Below are positions 36,073 through 47,695 of a stretch of 64,000 nucleotides of DNA, in pieces. The position numbers were made by a program, and so were the translations under genes. Origin of the DNA: Acanthamoeba sp. SK_2022b. Lineage: Eukaryota; Discosea; Longamoebia; Acanthamoebidae. The DNA is taken from positions 62,001 through 126,000 of the forward strand of contig JANDJZ010000059.1 of NCBI GenBank assembly GCA_027943245.1, given 5' to 3'. The first letter of the stretch is position 1; each line of letters starts with the position of its first letter. The notes beneath the pieces were generated by a model. The model was given only the letters and a program-made list of their open reading frames with translations, was not told the origin of the DNA and made no database searches.

Positions 36073-36458
36073 CTACGAGAGGATGCAGGCCGAAGTGATG
36101 GGGTTGGTGATGTAGTTCTGCTGAGGTCGCGAGGACACCACCCCAGCGTACCATAAGCCGCTCGTCTTCTTGCCACTGGCTCGCTGCCGTTTCTCGGCCG
36201 AGAAGTCCCAAATCTTGATCGTGTCGTCGGCCGCGCCGCTGATCAGCGTATTGCCCCGGAACCTAAGGCTGTTGACCCAGTAGTCGTGCGCCGTGAACGT
36301 GTTGATGCAGTAGGACGGCTCCCCCACGCTCGTCGCCGACGCCGACGCCGCTCTCTTGCTCTTGCTCGCACCCGCGCCCTTGCCGTGCAGTGACCACACC
36401 TGAAAGCGATCGCGAGTGAGAGACCGGTCAGTCAGTAATTGGTTGGGCGACGGGGAGG

Positions 36459-36490
<32 letters not shown>

Positions 36491-37503
36491 GTGTGTGTGT
36501 GTGCGTGTGGTGTGTGTGTAGAACCTTGACGGTGTTGTCGTCGGAGCCGGACACGATCTTGTCCTCGTCAAACTGCAGGCAGCAGACGCGGCCCTCGTGC
36601 CCGCGCAACACGCGGAAGCACGCCCGACTGTCGCCCGCACTGCCGAAGGCGGGGCCGCTTCGCGCCGCCTGGAATCCGCCCTCGAGCACTCGTGTATCCC
36701 AGAGCCTGGTACCCCGCGCGCCAACCGCATGTGGGTCACACCGTGTCACCCCCCTCCCCCACAACAACGATCGGCGCAGTCGGAGGAGCAAGTACCTGAT
36801 GGTGCTGTCGCGCGAGCCGGTCACCAGGAGGTTCTCTCGGGAATCCTCCTGCATGCAGCACAGCCGGTCGGTGTGTCCTCGCATCACCGCCACGCAGCCG
36901 CTCTTGGCATTGGCTGGTGACCATACGTACGGACACAAAACAAAAGGCGTCAGCGACGCCTGGTGCTAGGGATGGGGAGGGAGGCATCGACGTGTTGTAC
37001 CCGAAGCGTTGAGGTCCCAGAAGCGTATGGTCTTGTCCATGGAGCCGGTGACTACGACGTTGCGGACGGGGTCGTACTGACAGCAATAGATAGCCGCGTC
37101 GTGTCCGGTGAGCGTCTGGGTGCACAGGCCGGCCTCGACGTCCCACACGCGCACGGTCGCGTCCGAGGAGCACGAGACGACGCGGTTGCCGGCCAGCTGC
37201 ACGCTCCACACGATGTTCTGATGGCCCCACAGCACTCGCTTGCACTTCTTGTTCTTCGTGTCCCACACTGCGGAGAGAAAGAGGAAAGAAAATAACAGAG
37301 AAAAGCCATCAGCCAAAAACTCGAAGGGAAATGGAGAGGGAAAGGGAGAGGTTTACATCGGACTGAGGTGTCGTAGGAGCCGCTGACCACGTAGTCGAGA
37401 TCGGGCTGGCTGGCGTCGTAGTCGATCGAGTTCACCCAATCGGTGTGGCCGGAGAAGACGCCCGTACATCGTCGCTTGTCGAGGTCCCACTGCAAGCGTA
37501 CGC

Positions 37504-37565
<62 letters not shown>

Positions 37566-39076
37566 CACACACACACACACACGGTCGGCCAATGGCGAGG
37601 TGAGCACTCGCAGCCATAGCTGAGCTGATGGTTGTGAGGAGGAGCGCGTACGGTGCGTATGGTGCCGTCGAGCGAGCAGCTAGCGGCCGATCTGCCGTTG
37701 GAGATGACGCTCATGACCGCCAGAGTGTGGCCGCGCAGCGTGGCGACGTAGTTGGGCTTCCCGCGCCAGTTCTTGCTCCGCTTCATGCGCTCGGCAAAGG
37801 ACTTGCGCCAGTCGACGTCGCGGTCGCCCTTGCCGACAAAGGCCGGCCTGCCGTGCGGAGCCGACTTGGCCGCGACGGCCGGCGAGGCCGGCGCCGAGGC
37901 GAGCGACGACGACGAGAGCGTGGGCGACGAGGGCAGGGATGACACGGAGATGGTGGGCGACGAGAACGATTCGGTGAAGCACTCGAACGTGCTCCGGTTT
38001 TCGTCGTCGTCGTTGTTGTCGAGCTCATCGTCATCAAAGTCGTCTTCGCTCGCATACGTCGCTTCGTCGTTGTCGAGCTCGGGGACCACTGCGCCCATGA
38101 CAGACGGGGCCACGATCGACGACACGCCGACCGAGGCCGAGGCCGAGGTGGGTCTGTTCTCCTCGACAAGGGCGTCGCCGCTGTCGGCCCGCACCATGCG
38201 GGGCGAGAAGCCCAACTCGTCCCCAGAGGCGTAGGGCTTGGATGCGAGCACCGCCTCGTCCTCCGAAGCTATCTCGCTGCCTGCAAACCCACACGCACGT
38301 CACCAACACGAACGCATCAGAATCATCATGTTGCGAGCGACGCGGCTTGTCGCATGTGATGTGAGCGCACCTTCATCCCCGCTGTCGTCACCCTCGTCGC
38401 CACTGTCGTCGCCGCTGTCATCGCCGCTGAGATCGGGGTCCGAGTCGGTATTCCTCCGCCGTGGAGGAGTGAACAGCACACCTGAGGAGGAGGAGGAGGT
38501 CACCTCCGCCTCCTCCTCGGGTTCCTCATGATAGTGCCGGTGCGCGGTTGCGATCAGCCCTTTCGAACTCGGCACCTGTCTGGCGTCATCGAGGGCCGCG
38601 GCCGGGTCGCGAACGACCATCGGGATGGCGCGGAGGGCCTTGTCCAGCGTCGCGTCCACCCGCAGCAGGACGGGGGACGCCGCGTTGCTGCGCGGACACT
38701 TGGCGCACAGTTGACGCAAGCGCAGGCTGAAGCAAGAGGAGGAGGCATCGACCACACAGAAGAATTACTAAAGATGCTCCGCATGGACAGCATGCAATAA
38801 GATGAAAAGGGATTACCTGTGACATCGGTAGGCGTCGTAATCGACCCTTTCGCGCAGATGGCAGGGGAGGTTGATCCACTGCTTGGCGTAGAGATCCTTC
38901 CACAGGCCCCCATCGCTGGCGAGGCTGTACCACTGCTTGCAGACTCGGGAAACGCGCCAACACAGGTCGCGCACCGAGAGGTAGCCGAAGATGGAGATGA
39001 TCAGCTCGTTGGGCAGGATGTAGAAGAGCGAGAAGTCGCTAAATTCGAGATAGTCATCTCCATTTCCACTCTCCAT
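36073..39076 (-). CDS. F-box / WD40-repeat protein
   Basis: This is the expected layout of an SCF ubiquitin-ligase substrate receptor. ATG 39076 starts an N-terminal F-box (LPNELIISIFGYLSVRDLCW, VSRVCKQWYSLASDGGLWKD). A long acidic, serine-rich linker follows (GDDSGDDSGDEGDDSGDEG, FDDDELDNNDDDE). The C-terminal propeller has about seven WD repeats: LRGHTLAVMSVISNGRSAAS, FSGHTDWVNSIDYD with VSGSYDTSVR, LWGHQNIVWSVQLAGNRVVS, LTGHDAAIYCCQYDP, MRGHTDRLCCMQED with VTGSRDSTIR, LRGHEGRVCCLQFDEDKIVS, and FTAHDYWVNSLRFRGN with ISGAADDTIKIWD. The stop is at 36073. Substrate unknown. Two introns contain long CA/GT tracts. Confidence 0.88.
36459..36519. repeat. (GT)n microsatellite in F-box/WD40 intron
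   Basis: About 60 bases of GT on the plus strand within a minus-strand gene, so the transcript reads CA. It is the one tract of this kind with that orientation. Confidence 0.95.
37503..37582. repeat. (CA)n microsatellite in F-box/WD40 intron
   Basis: About 80 bases of CA on the plus strand in a minus-strand gene; the transcript reads TG. Confidence 0.95.
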
Positions 39077-39530
39077 GATCTCTCCGCCAATCTATCTGTA
39101 TCAGACGGGGCTGTTCTGTTGATGGCGTTCCTTTCCAGAGGTACAGGAATAGTACGAGAAGGAGGAGGAGATAGAAATGGAGGAATGGGAGGAGAAGAGG
39201 GTTCGAGAGGAGAGAGATAAGAAAAGAGGAAAGAGACGGGAGAGACCCGACGTGGGAGAGCCACACAGACCAACAAATCAAATTAATCGCACTACCAACA
39301 GCGTTGCGTGCAAGATCGAACCGAATGCTTTTGAACGACTTTGCCTCAGCTTCTCCTCTGCCTCCAGCTTTGCTCTTCCGCCCGCTCTTGGCGGGACTAC
39401 GTTACTCGGAATCCCAAAAATGCAGCTATTAAAAACCTATGCATTTATTGAATATTTAATTCATATTCTCTCCAACTTCTCCCTGATCCGTCACAATCGT
39501 CTCTCTGTTGTTGCCCCAGTGCTGTATCCG
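39077..39530. other. Spacer, F-box/WD40 promoter and MBOAT 3' region
   Basis: A 454-base tandem gap with a purine-rich run at about 39155-39250. No coding signature was seen. Confidence 0.45.
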
Positions 39531-41917
39531 TCACTGCACCTTGGGCTTGCCATTGTGGGCGCCGTGGGCCTCGGGCCTCTTCTCCTCGTAGGGGCGCAGG
39601 AGGCCCCGGCTCTGGGCCAGCAGCAGGACGGCGCATCCGACGTGGGCCCACCAGCCGAGGCTGTTCCACGCGCGGACCGAGCACGAGAACTCGAGCACGA
39701 GGAAGGGAAACATACAGAACGAGATGCTGGTCTGGGTCAACACCCAGCTCGCCACGTCGTAGAGCGGCTTGAGCGGGCCTGATCGCTCCGCGGGGATCTC
39801 CTTGGCCTTCTTGGCGGGCTTGGCCTCCTTGGCCTTGCCCGTGGGGCTGGCTTCGCTCGCGTCCTCCTCCTCGCTGACGGCAGCGACCGGCTTGAGAAGG
39901 AAGCGATGCCTGAGTACTGCGCGCAGGACCCGCGCAGCCTCGACCACGAGCGCCACGCTGCGCCACGCAAATCGCGAGTTAAACTCCACCCCCCCCCGAG
40001 GGGGGACAACGTGGTGTAGCGGGTGAGCGAGGAGGAAGGGAGTAAATACCTGCCAAAGCCGAGGTAGTAGCCGGGATAGAAGCCGTGCCAGAACGCGCTG
40101 AGCAGGTTGGTAAGGAGAGTGCTGTACCACGGCCTCTTGGTGATCTTAATCTTCTTCTGCGTCTTCTCATCAAACACCTGGCGGACCATAGGATGGGTCA
40201 GCTTAGACACGACCTTCCCCCTCAGGGTGATTTGTGTACAAAACGAGGGAGAGTGACGCACCTCGACGGTGTAGAACGAACGGAGGTAGACGTAGTTGTA
40301 GAGCCATTGCTGAACCTGTCGGTTCCACGACGCAATGCACACGCGCGGGGACTGACCGTACAGCTCCCAGCCGAGTACGTCCACGTTGTTGAACCGATCC
40401 CACTTGATCTGCTCGGGTCACGTGCAGGTACCACGCAAGTTAGGCGCTTGTTCTTGCACGGGTTGAGCTATACAAAGAGAACACACACACGGAGAGAGAG
40501 AGAGAGAGAGAGAATGACGCACCTCTTCCTTGCCGGTGCGTGGGTTTTTAGTCTTGCCGTTGTAGCCCATGCCGCAGGCGATGAAGCTGCCCTCTGCGAT
40601 TGTTGTTCATATCAATCACAAGGAGGAGGGAGAGGGGGAGGCTGAAACGGCACGACAGCCGGCCCAGCAGCGAGCTCGAGGCGGTGACGCGGTACCCGAG
40701 AGCAGCCAGGCAAAGTAGAAGGAGAAGCGAGCCGCCAGCAGGGCGATCCACATGTAGAAGAACCTTTCGGCAAACGCAACACGAACAAGACCAGTTGAGC
40801 AGTGTAGAGTCAGCAGAACAGTAACAACCAATCAGGGCCGGCATGTTCGGGAGGGGGGGGGCACCTGAAGATAAGGTCGCGGGAGTAGAAGGCGTCGGTG
40901 CACATCAACGGGACCGGGAAGAAGGCCGACAGGGGCGCGGTAACGGCCAGGCAGAGGACGGCCTGCCCGATCTTGACGACAGTGGGCACGATGGTTGACG
41001 GCGCCTCGTCCTTCGGGTAGAGAGTGCCTTCAATGAATCTGGCAATTGTCGTCCAGCGTCAGCTCATTGCTCAGTGAACTGTCCGTAGCGCGAGAGCGCG
41101 TGCGTCTCTCTCTCGTGAGAGGTAGCACGCACCTCTTGTAGTCGGCAAAGTAGATGTGCGGGCCGGCCAGAAACGAAGGGAAGAAGTAGATATAGCCGAT
41201 GAACTCGAGCAGCGATGGCAGCTCCTTCACCCGCTTCTCCTTCTCGTGCGCGGAGAGGTCCTGCGCAAATGTCCAACGAGACAGCAAGTCTCGCCCGTTG
41301 AGTAAAGAAAAGCCTTCGATGACCGGTCGTGGGGGAGGAGGGCGGGGACCTCCTTGGCACGATGCTTGGCGTCGCTCAGGTTGAACGCCAGAGTGGTGAG
41401 CTTGATGGTGATGATCATCTGGGGCCGGGTGAAGTCCAGATGCCAGTCCATGTACGAGTAGTACATGCTACACACAGATCACAGACAGTCAGACCTCGCT
41501 ACATGACATGAACAGAGGGAGCGGTAGCGTGTGGTGCCTGTAGATGTGAGAAGCAGCTACGTAGGCCATGGCGTAGGTGAACATGACCTTGCCGCAGGAT
41601 GCCGAGCGGTGTGCCATGGTCAAGATGATCGCATAGCCCACCAGCGACGACACCAGGCTGTGCAGGATGTCCCACCCGAAGAGCCATACGCCAAACAGGA
41701 CCGACGGCACGACCGAATAGATGTGGCGCAGCGCCAGCGACAGCGACGAACTGCGGAATGAGCCCTTCGCAGAGATGCTCTGGCCGCCGACGAGGCGCAG
41801 GAAGAGGAAGCCGAGGGGGTAGTTGATGAGGAGGCACAGCACCATGGCCAGCTGGTCGGACGGGAAGCCCACCAGCACGCTGAGCGCCGCCAGCTGTTCG
41901 TCTACCCACGCGAGCAT
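39531..41917 (-). CDS. MBOAT lysophospholipid acyltransferase
   Basis: Enzymes of this group move an acyl chain from acyl-CoA to a lysophospholipid in the ER membrane (Lands cycle). The ATG at 41917 gives a long hydrophobic protein with about ten TM segments. Family signatures are MYYSYMDWHLDFTRPQMI, LPSLLEFIGYIYFFPSFLAG, HIYFADYKR, WDRFNNVDVLGWE and SWNRQVQQWLYNYVYLRS (conserved Asn). The catalytic histidine is in LLSAFWHGFYPGYYLGFG. The C-terminal exon has a lysine-rich loop (KAKEAKPAKKAKEI) before the last TM segments; the stop is at 39531. The closest named group is LPCAT3/MBOAT5, MBOAT1/2 and yeast Ale1. Head-group preference cannot be read from the sequence. Confidence 0.9.
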
Positions 41918-42594
41918 GCTGCTTTTCTACAGCCGGCTTGACTCGTTCGCTCGTGCGTGTGGAGGAAAAGGGGATAGATAGCTGCCTTCTGGCCTTGCTG
42001 GCGCAAGTTGGAGACTATCTATTACGCACACCCTTGAAGAAAAAGAAGGCAGTTAAAAAAGAACTAATCTTCAATTTGATTGATGATTAAATGGTGGAGC
42101 GTCAAACATCAACACGCTTTACGTTGTCTGGACGGACAAAAACTCTAAACAATCAAATGATGGAGGCACATGTACAGCGGAGTACGCACTTGGCGTCGCG
42201 GTTCGTTACTAAAATTTAAGGAATTCGTAGCGCCCGAGTGACTGTCTTTTCTCTCCGGTGCGGTGGACCTTCGTGGTGTCGGCGGGTCTCCAAGGCCCAC
42301 AGTAGGGCAGGTGGGTGGATCAACAGGAAGAGGCACAGGCTCGCCGATCACAGCAGAGACTGTATTTTGGCCCTGATGCCCACCAACTTCGCCCGGGCGG
42401 GCCTACATCGTTTCCTGCTCACGTGGGGGACAAGCCAATGGCGTCACACGAACGAAGATGCTGACGTGTTTCGTGCGAGCCCTGCCTGGATACCACCACC
42501 AACACCAGCCTCTGGCGCCAGATAGCCATGTGCTGCCGCAGTCACACAAACCACCACCACGCACACAGCTCCTACACGACCGCTGCAGCACGCC
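41918..42594. promoter_or_regulatory. Divergent spacer, MBOAT / LRR membrane protein
   Basis: A 677-base gap between divergent genes. It is AT-rich at 42030-42230. Short open runs exist on both strands, but none shows codon or family signals I trust. Confidence 0.4.
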
Positions 42595-45221
42595 ATGGCC
42601 CAACATGCGTCCAGGGTACAGACAACCCTGCCCGAGGCCACAGACACGATAGCGTCACTCGATGCGTGACATTTTTTGCTCTCCCTCTCCGCTGGCTGAC
42701 CCTTCTCCTGTCCTCCAGTGCTTTGTTGTGGCGCAGCTGCTCTTCATTCTTCTCTCCGCCCTTGTGAGCGTGCAGGCAGCGCCCGAGTCACACTCACGTG
42801 TGGCCCGCCTTACCCCTCTTCCACGTACCGCCCCTCTCCCCTTCGCCATCCTCCGGCGCTGCTCAGATGCGCCAAAAATTTGCGGTGTTAGCTGCTCGGT
42901 ATTGGGTGATCAGCACTCTTAGTTGACCAATCAACGCGACTTGTTGTCACATCTAAGCACTAAAATGGCAATGGGGCCATTTTTTTCATGGTGCGTTCAC
43001 AGCGTTGACCAGTGGCCTGGAGCAGCTGGCCCAGCAGGTCGGGCAGGTACTGACGGGGGTGGTCAACGGAACGGTGGAGACCGCCACCAACATCACGGGG
43101 TGGACCACCAACGAGTCTGGTAGCAACTCTACTGCCACAAACACGACCACCACCGATCCCTGCAATTCATGGACCGGTATCATCTGCAATGCGTCCAACG
43201 CCATCACCGGCATGTACGTTTGGCTCTTCTTCATCTTCGCGTGGTGACGTGGCTCGTCGCGTTGCTACTTTCTGAAAGCTCACGCTCCATGGCTATGCAT
43301 ACGGCAGAGTCCTGGCGGGACTTAACCTCGCCGGCTCTATTCCCAGCGACCTCGACTCGCTGCCCGGCCTCACTGACCTGTACTATTAGCTTGCTCCTAC
43401 CCCGCTCCATGAGCGATTTCTCACACCAGATGTTCTTCCTCGCTTCCGCTTGCACAGCAACTTGTCCAACAATGAGTACAGCGGAACCATTCCTGACCTC
43501 TCCAACTTCACTTCGCTCATCAGCCTGTACAAGCCCCCAATCCTCCCTCTCCATACCTTGGCTCGATTTTCTCGCGCTTGGGACTCACCGGCCCGAGACA
43601 ACACAGCGACCTGTCTTCCAACGAACTCTCCGGCGCAATCCCCTCGCTGTCGCACCTCACCAACCTTCTCTACCTGTACCCCTCCCGCCGCTTCTCGTTG
43701 AGGCTTGAACTCATAGACCCCCCCCCCTCGCTGCAGGAACCTCTCGAAGAACCACTTGAATGAGTCCATTCCCATCCTTGGCGACCTCACCTCCCTTATC
43801 ACCCTGTACGAGGCCTCCTTTCCATCCTCGTGCTCTCCGGCCCCCCTTGTGGCCTGACAGAATTCTCTCTCGATGCCCAGTGACCTGTCGAACAACCAGC
43901 TCGTGGGCTCGATCCCCGATCTTTCGGCTCTCACCTCGCTCGAGTACCTGTACGTGACCCGCCCCTCCCTTCTGCAGCTTGGGACAGCCATTGACGCTGT
44001 GCCCTGGGAGGCATGTGTGCGTCGCAGGGATCTCAGCAACAACAAGCTCTCTGGCAGCATACCCGATCTCAGCTCCCTCATCTCTCTCCGCGTCATGTAT
44101 GCCGACCCTCGCCTTCGCGCAACTGGTTAAGTTTTGCAGCATCTGGTCATTCCTGACGTCATCGTTCGCGGACATTCCCCACAGCAACTTAAGCGGGAAC
44201 AACCTCACGGGAGAGCTTCCCGACCTCTCTCTTCTCTCCAACCTCACCACCCTGTAAGCTCAACTCTTCTCCTCTCTCTCTCCCCACATGCCCCTGAACC
44301 GTCGCTCACACTACGCACGGCATCCTATGGCAGCATCCTGTCAGACAATGCCCAGCTGTTCATTAACGGCATTCCTGCCAGGCTCCTTGCCGGGCTCGCT
44401 TCTCTCACTGAGCTGTACATTCACCTCACCAAGTCCTCAATTATTTTTTCAAATTTTAAATTATTTTTAAATTCGTACTGTTATTTCTCATATCTGTTCA
44501 CGGCAGCGTACTCGACAACACCGGCGCGACTGGTCTGCTACCTGACTTTACGCTGGGTGCTCTAAAGACGCTGTACACACCCCCCCCCCCGGACTTTATG
44601 TCCGGTTCAGGTCAGCCCAGTAACACCGGAGAACTCTCCTCTCACAGGCACATTGAGAACAATCTCCTGTGTGGCGCGCTCCCCTCGGTCCTCTCCCAGC
44701 CCGTCGGCGATCTTGACTTCGCCGCTGGATGCAACTGGTGCGTTGCCCCCCCCCCCCAATGTGGGTCGGGGGCTCGCAATAATAAGCTCACCCAACGACT
44801 GTTGGTTGTGCGCCTTTATGCCGACAGCTTCTTTGAGTCGTGGTGCTCGGCGAACGCCGGCCCCTGCTCCATCTTCGTGTCGGGCGCCGGCGCCCAGTGC
44901 GACACCTCACGCTGCGCCAGCGCTACGTGTGCCATCCCTTCCCTGTCCTCGTCCACCGGCTCCATGCTCAAGTTCGTGGACAACCAGCCCAGCTTCGTGT
45001 GGTACGCCTTCCCACGCTATTCCCTCCTCTCGTCCGAAACTCATCGCTGTTGTCGACCAAAACATTACGCTAGGGACCACCCGGCGCCGTCGGCCGCCAG
45101 CAGCAATGTGACGCTCCAAGTGGGTCTCGTGTCGCTCACAGAGATCGACGCTTCTGGCTCCACCGTCCACAGCGAGGTGAGTGACCCGTCAGCTCATCCG
45201 CTTTTATAAGCGCTCACTTTG

Positions 45222-45283
<62 letters not shown>

Positions 45284-46189
45284 TGATACAAAGACATTCC
45301 CTGCTGGAGGGAGCTATAGCATCAGAGTCAACACTACGGTCAGGTCGAACGGAGCGGTGGTTGACGAGGTCACATTCCAGACTACACTGACCAACGGCGC
45401 CGAGGTGGCCGTGGTCTACCTCATCTCGCCCGATTCCGCCTTCCAGCAGCAGTGGGGCGACATCGTCGTCGACGTGGCGCGCAACAGCCTCAAGTACACG
45501 CTCAACGCCCGCAAGTGGCCCTTCGCCGACGCCGCCAACCGGCTGCGCTTGCAGATGGGTCTGGCCTCCTACCCACTCGTGAGCTCGGCCGACCGCGTTG
45601 ACTCCGCGACGGCGTCCGACTTGACCCTGCGCGTGAGCAACACCACAGCGTCGGTCAAGGTGGCCCTCTACAGCTTCGCGCTGCTCTTTGCCCAGTCATC
45701 GGCCTCTTCCGACCTCAACGCGCCCACCGGCGCCCACCGCTCGGTCGGGGTCAACGCCAGCCTGTCGGCCGACTTGGCGTCGATCCTGATCGACTTCCCT
45801 TCGTTCGACGCCGAGAGCGAGGTCCTGTCCTACGATCCCTCACTCGGCGTGCTCTACGGCGGAGTCAACACTCGCGATGGCCAGGACGGCGGCTCGAGCG
45901 GCAACACGTGGGTCATCGCCGTCGCGGTCGCCGTTCCAGTGGCCATTGGTACGCAGCCAATCCCCCAATAAGGATCGATTGCCTCTCGTGCACGTTACCG
46001 CTTTGGTCGCCGTATGGCTGACTCGTCTCCTCTTCTCTCTCTCTCTCTCTTCGTGAAGTGGTCGTGGTGGTGGCAGTCGTTGCGATCTTCGGCGTGGGCT
46101 GGTGGCGCAGGCGCAACTATGACCGCAAGAGTCGCATCTACCGCCAGTCGGTGATCGAGCTCGCCCCCATCGAAGAACCCGAAGCATGA
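42595..46189 (+). CDS. Type I membrane LRR protein, one repeat per exon
   Basis: A surface protein of plant-receptor style without a kinase. A signal peptide is encoded around 42720-42785 (FVVAQLLFILLSALVSVQA); ATG 42595 plus a spliced intron, or ATG 42662, could start it. An LRRNT-like cap (DPCNSWTGIICNASNAITGM) is followed by about nine LRRs, each on a short exon: SGTIPDLSNFTSLISLY, LSNNQLVGSIPDLSALTSLE, LSNNKLSGSIPDLSSLISLR, LSGNNLTGELPDLSLLSNLT and others. A cysteine-containing domain (ESWCSANAGPCSIF, CDTSRCASATC) and a beta-rich region follow. The TM helix is split by an intron (WVIAVAVAVPVAIG, then VVVVAVVAIFGVGWW), followed by a short basic then acidic tail to the stop 46187. Adhesion or recognition is likely; no ligand can be inferred. 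Confidence 0.82.
45222..45285. repeat. (CT)n-(GT)n-(GTGC)n tract in LRR gene intron
   Basis: A compound microsatellite between the exons ending STVHSE and starting SYSIRVNTT. GT is on the sense strand. Confidence 0.9.
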
Positions 46190-46291
46190 GGCTCGCCTCC
46201 CGCAGCCTGGTCCCTCCGTGAGGCTCATGCAGCTGGATGACGAGTTGGTTTTTATATTAATAATTATATATTCTCTATATTATGTAAATTT
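46190..46291. other. Convergent 3' spacer
   Basis: About 100 bases, AT-rich, between the LRR gene stop and the stop of the multi-TM protein. It holds 3' untranslated sequence only. Confidence 0.5.
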
Positions 46292-47192
46292 TCATCCTCG
46301 CGCACTGCCTGCGTTGGAGTTGGGCAATGCGTCTGTGGATGCGGTCATAGACTGGGTGGCGACCTCCGGTGCTGCCTCAGTTCGATCTACAGAATAGCCT
46401 GATGCCATCGGGTTGTTGTTGGGATTGTTGTTGTTATCGGTGGCGGCGTAGGTCTTGAGAGGCGCGGCAGTTATGTCGCCGCCTATTGGCAGCAGTGTCT
46501 TGCGCTCGCCCAGTTCTTCTTCGTCGTTCTCGTCTTCGTACTCGTCGTAGGGCAGACCTTTCTCCGCCATGGCTTTCTTCTTCTCCAGCGCCCGGGCGCG
46601 GTCCGGCTGCAGCGCAAAGCTGAACGCCCGGGCGTCGAGGAAGAGACAGACGGCGTAGAGAACGACGCACATGCCAAAGCACACGTCGATCCAGATTAGC
46701 CACTCGTAGGGCCGCGCCACGAACAGCTGTGAGATAGCCACAATGCCGAAGCCCAGCATGGCGGTGATCCACAGGTTGATCTAGTGGCACCATCAAGGTC
46801 ACAAGATTGTAACACAGGCGTGGGCGAAAGGGACTGGGCGGGCGGTACCCGGCCGATGTAGAGCTGGGCGAGCTTGCTCACGCGCTCGCGGCGGTGTGGA
46901 TGGGCGGGGTCGTTCCAGAAGATCCGGTGTGGGGCAAAGGGCAGGCGTGGCCACAGTTGTCCGATGGCGAGACACACCAGGAAGGTGAACACGCTGATGG
47001 CCAGGAGGAAGAGGAAGCCGGGCTCTAGACCACGCCAGAAAAGCATATAAATGACTGCCTTGGGCGGAGGTCAGCTGGGAGGGCAGGTGCACCGTCGGGA
47101 TCTGTGCGATAGTAGATGGTGAGTGCGGCGTAGGCCAGAATGATGGCCGCGCTGGCCCACCACTCTAACCCGCTCCGGACAGAGATGAACAT
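46292..47192 (-). CDS. Multi-TM protein of unknown function
   Basis: Three or more exons encode at least five hydrophobic segments: WWASAAIILAYAALTIYY, FLFLLAISVFTFLVCLAIG, LWITAMLGFGIVAISQLFV and WLIWIDVCFGMCVVLYAVCL among them. The cytosolic tail is acidic (DEYEDENDEEELGE) and ends in a Thr/Asn-rich stretch; the stop is at 46292. Between TM pairs lies WNDPAHPHRRERVSKLAQLY. ATG 47192 is the first good start, but an open frame continues upstream (KAKKETAGEKPRK...) and a signal-like start exists at 47602 (MCRFLLLLASSSA), so one or two N-terminal exons may be missing. I recognise no family. Confidence 0.6.
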
Positions 47193-47695
47193 GTGGCTTG
47201 GTTTGTTGCTAGTACTGCTCAAGTGCGCTATCCCCGGCCCTACTTTTGCCGCTGGTTCATCGACAGCCGCTTCCCCTTTTGCTTTGCGAGGCTTTTCCCC
47301 GGCCGTTTCCTTCTTTGCCTTGAAGTTTGACGTCTGCTTCGTTGAGGGTCGTTGCCGAGGGCAAGAATAGGTTTGGGGCTGGCGTTGTGATTTTGTAGAC
47401 CTCCCCCCCCCTCGCCCCAGGCATCGCTGCGGGGCAAAGAGCTCTCCTTGTTCCCGCCCCGTAGATGAACCTCCATCTGCGGTTCTGGTCCCAGCTCAAC
47501 CTTTCGGAGGAGCCGCTCCTTGCTGCTGTTGTTGACTCTCGTGCTGCTGGTGGTGCTTTGGATCGCCGACGACGAAGCTAGAAGAAGAAGAAACCTACAC
47601 ATCTCATCTCTTCATCTTTTTCGTTTACAACGTGCTCGATTTTTGGCGATTTTTCCCATTCGACTTTGCCGATACCATCCCAGAAATCCGACGCC
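47193..47695. other. Possible 5' exons of the multi-TM gene and divergent promoter
   Basis: The minus strand is open in pieces from 47602 to 47240, starting MCRFLLLLASSSA, and a second frame of basic residues runs into the 47192 exon. Whether these are coding exons or leader is undecided. The glycosyltransferase starts divergently at 47696. Confidence 0.35.
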
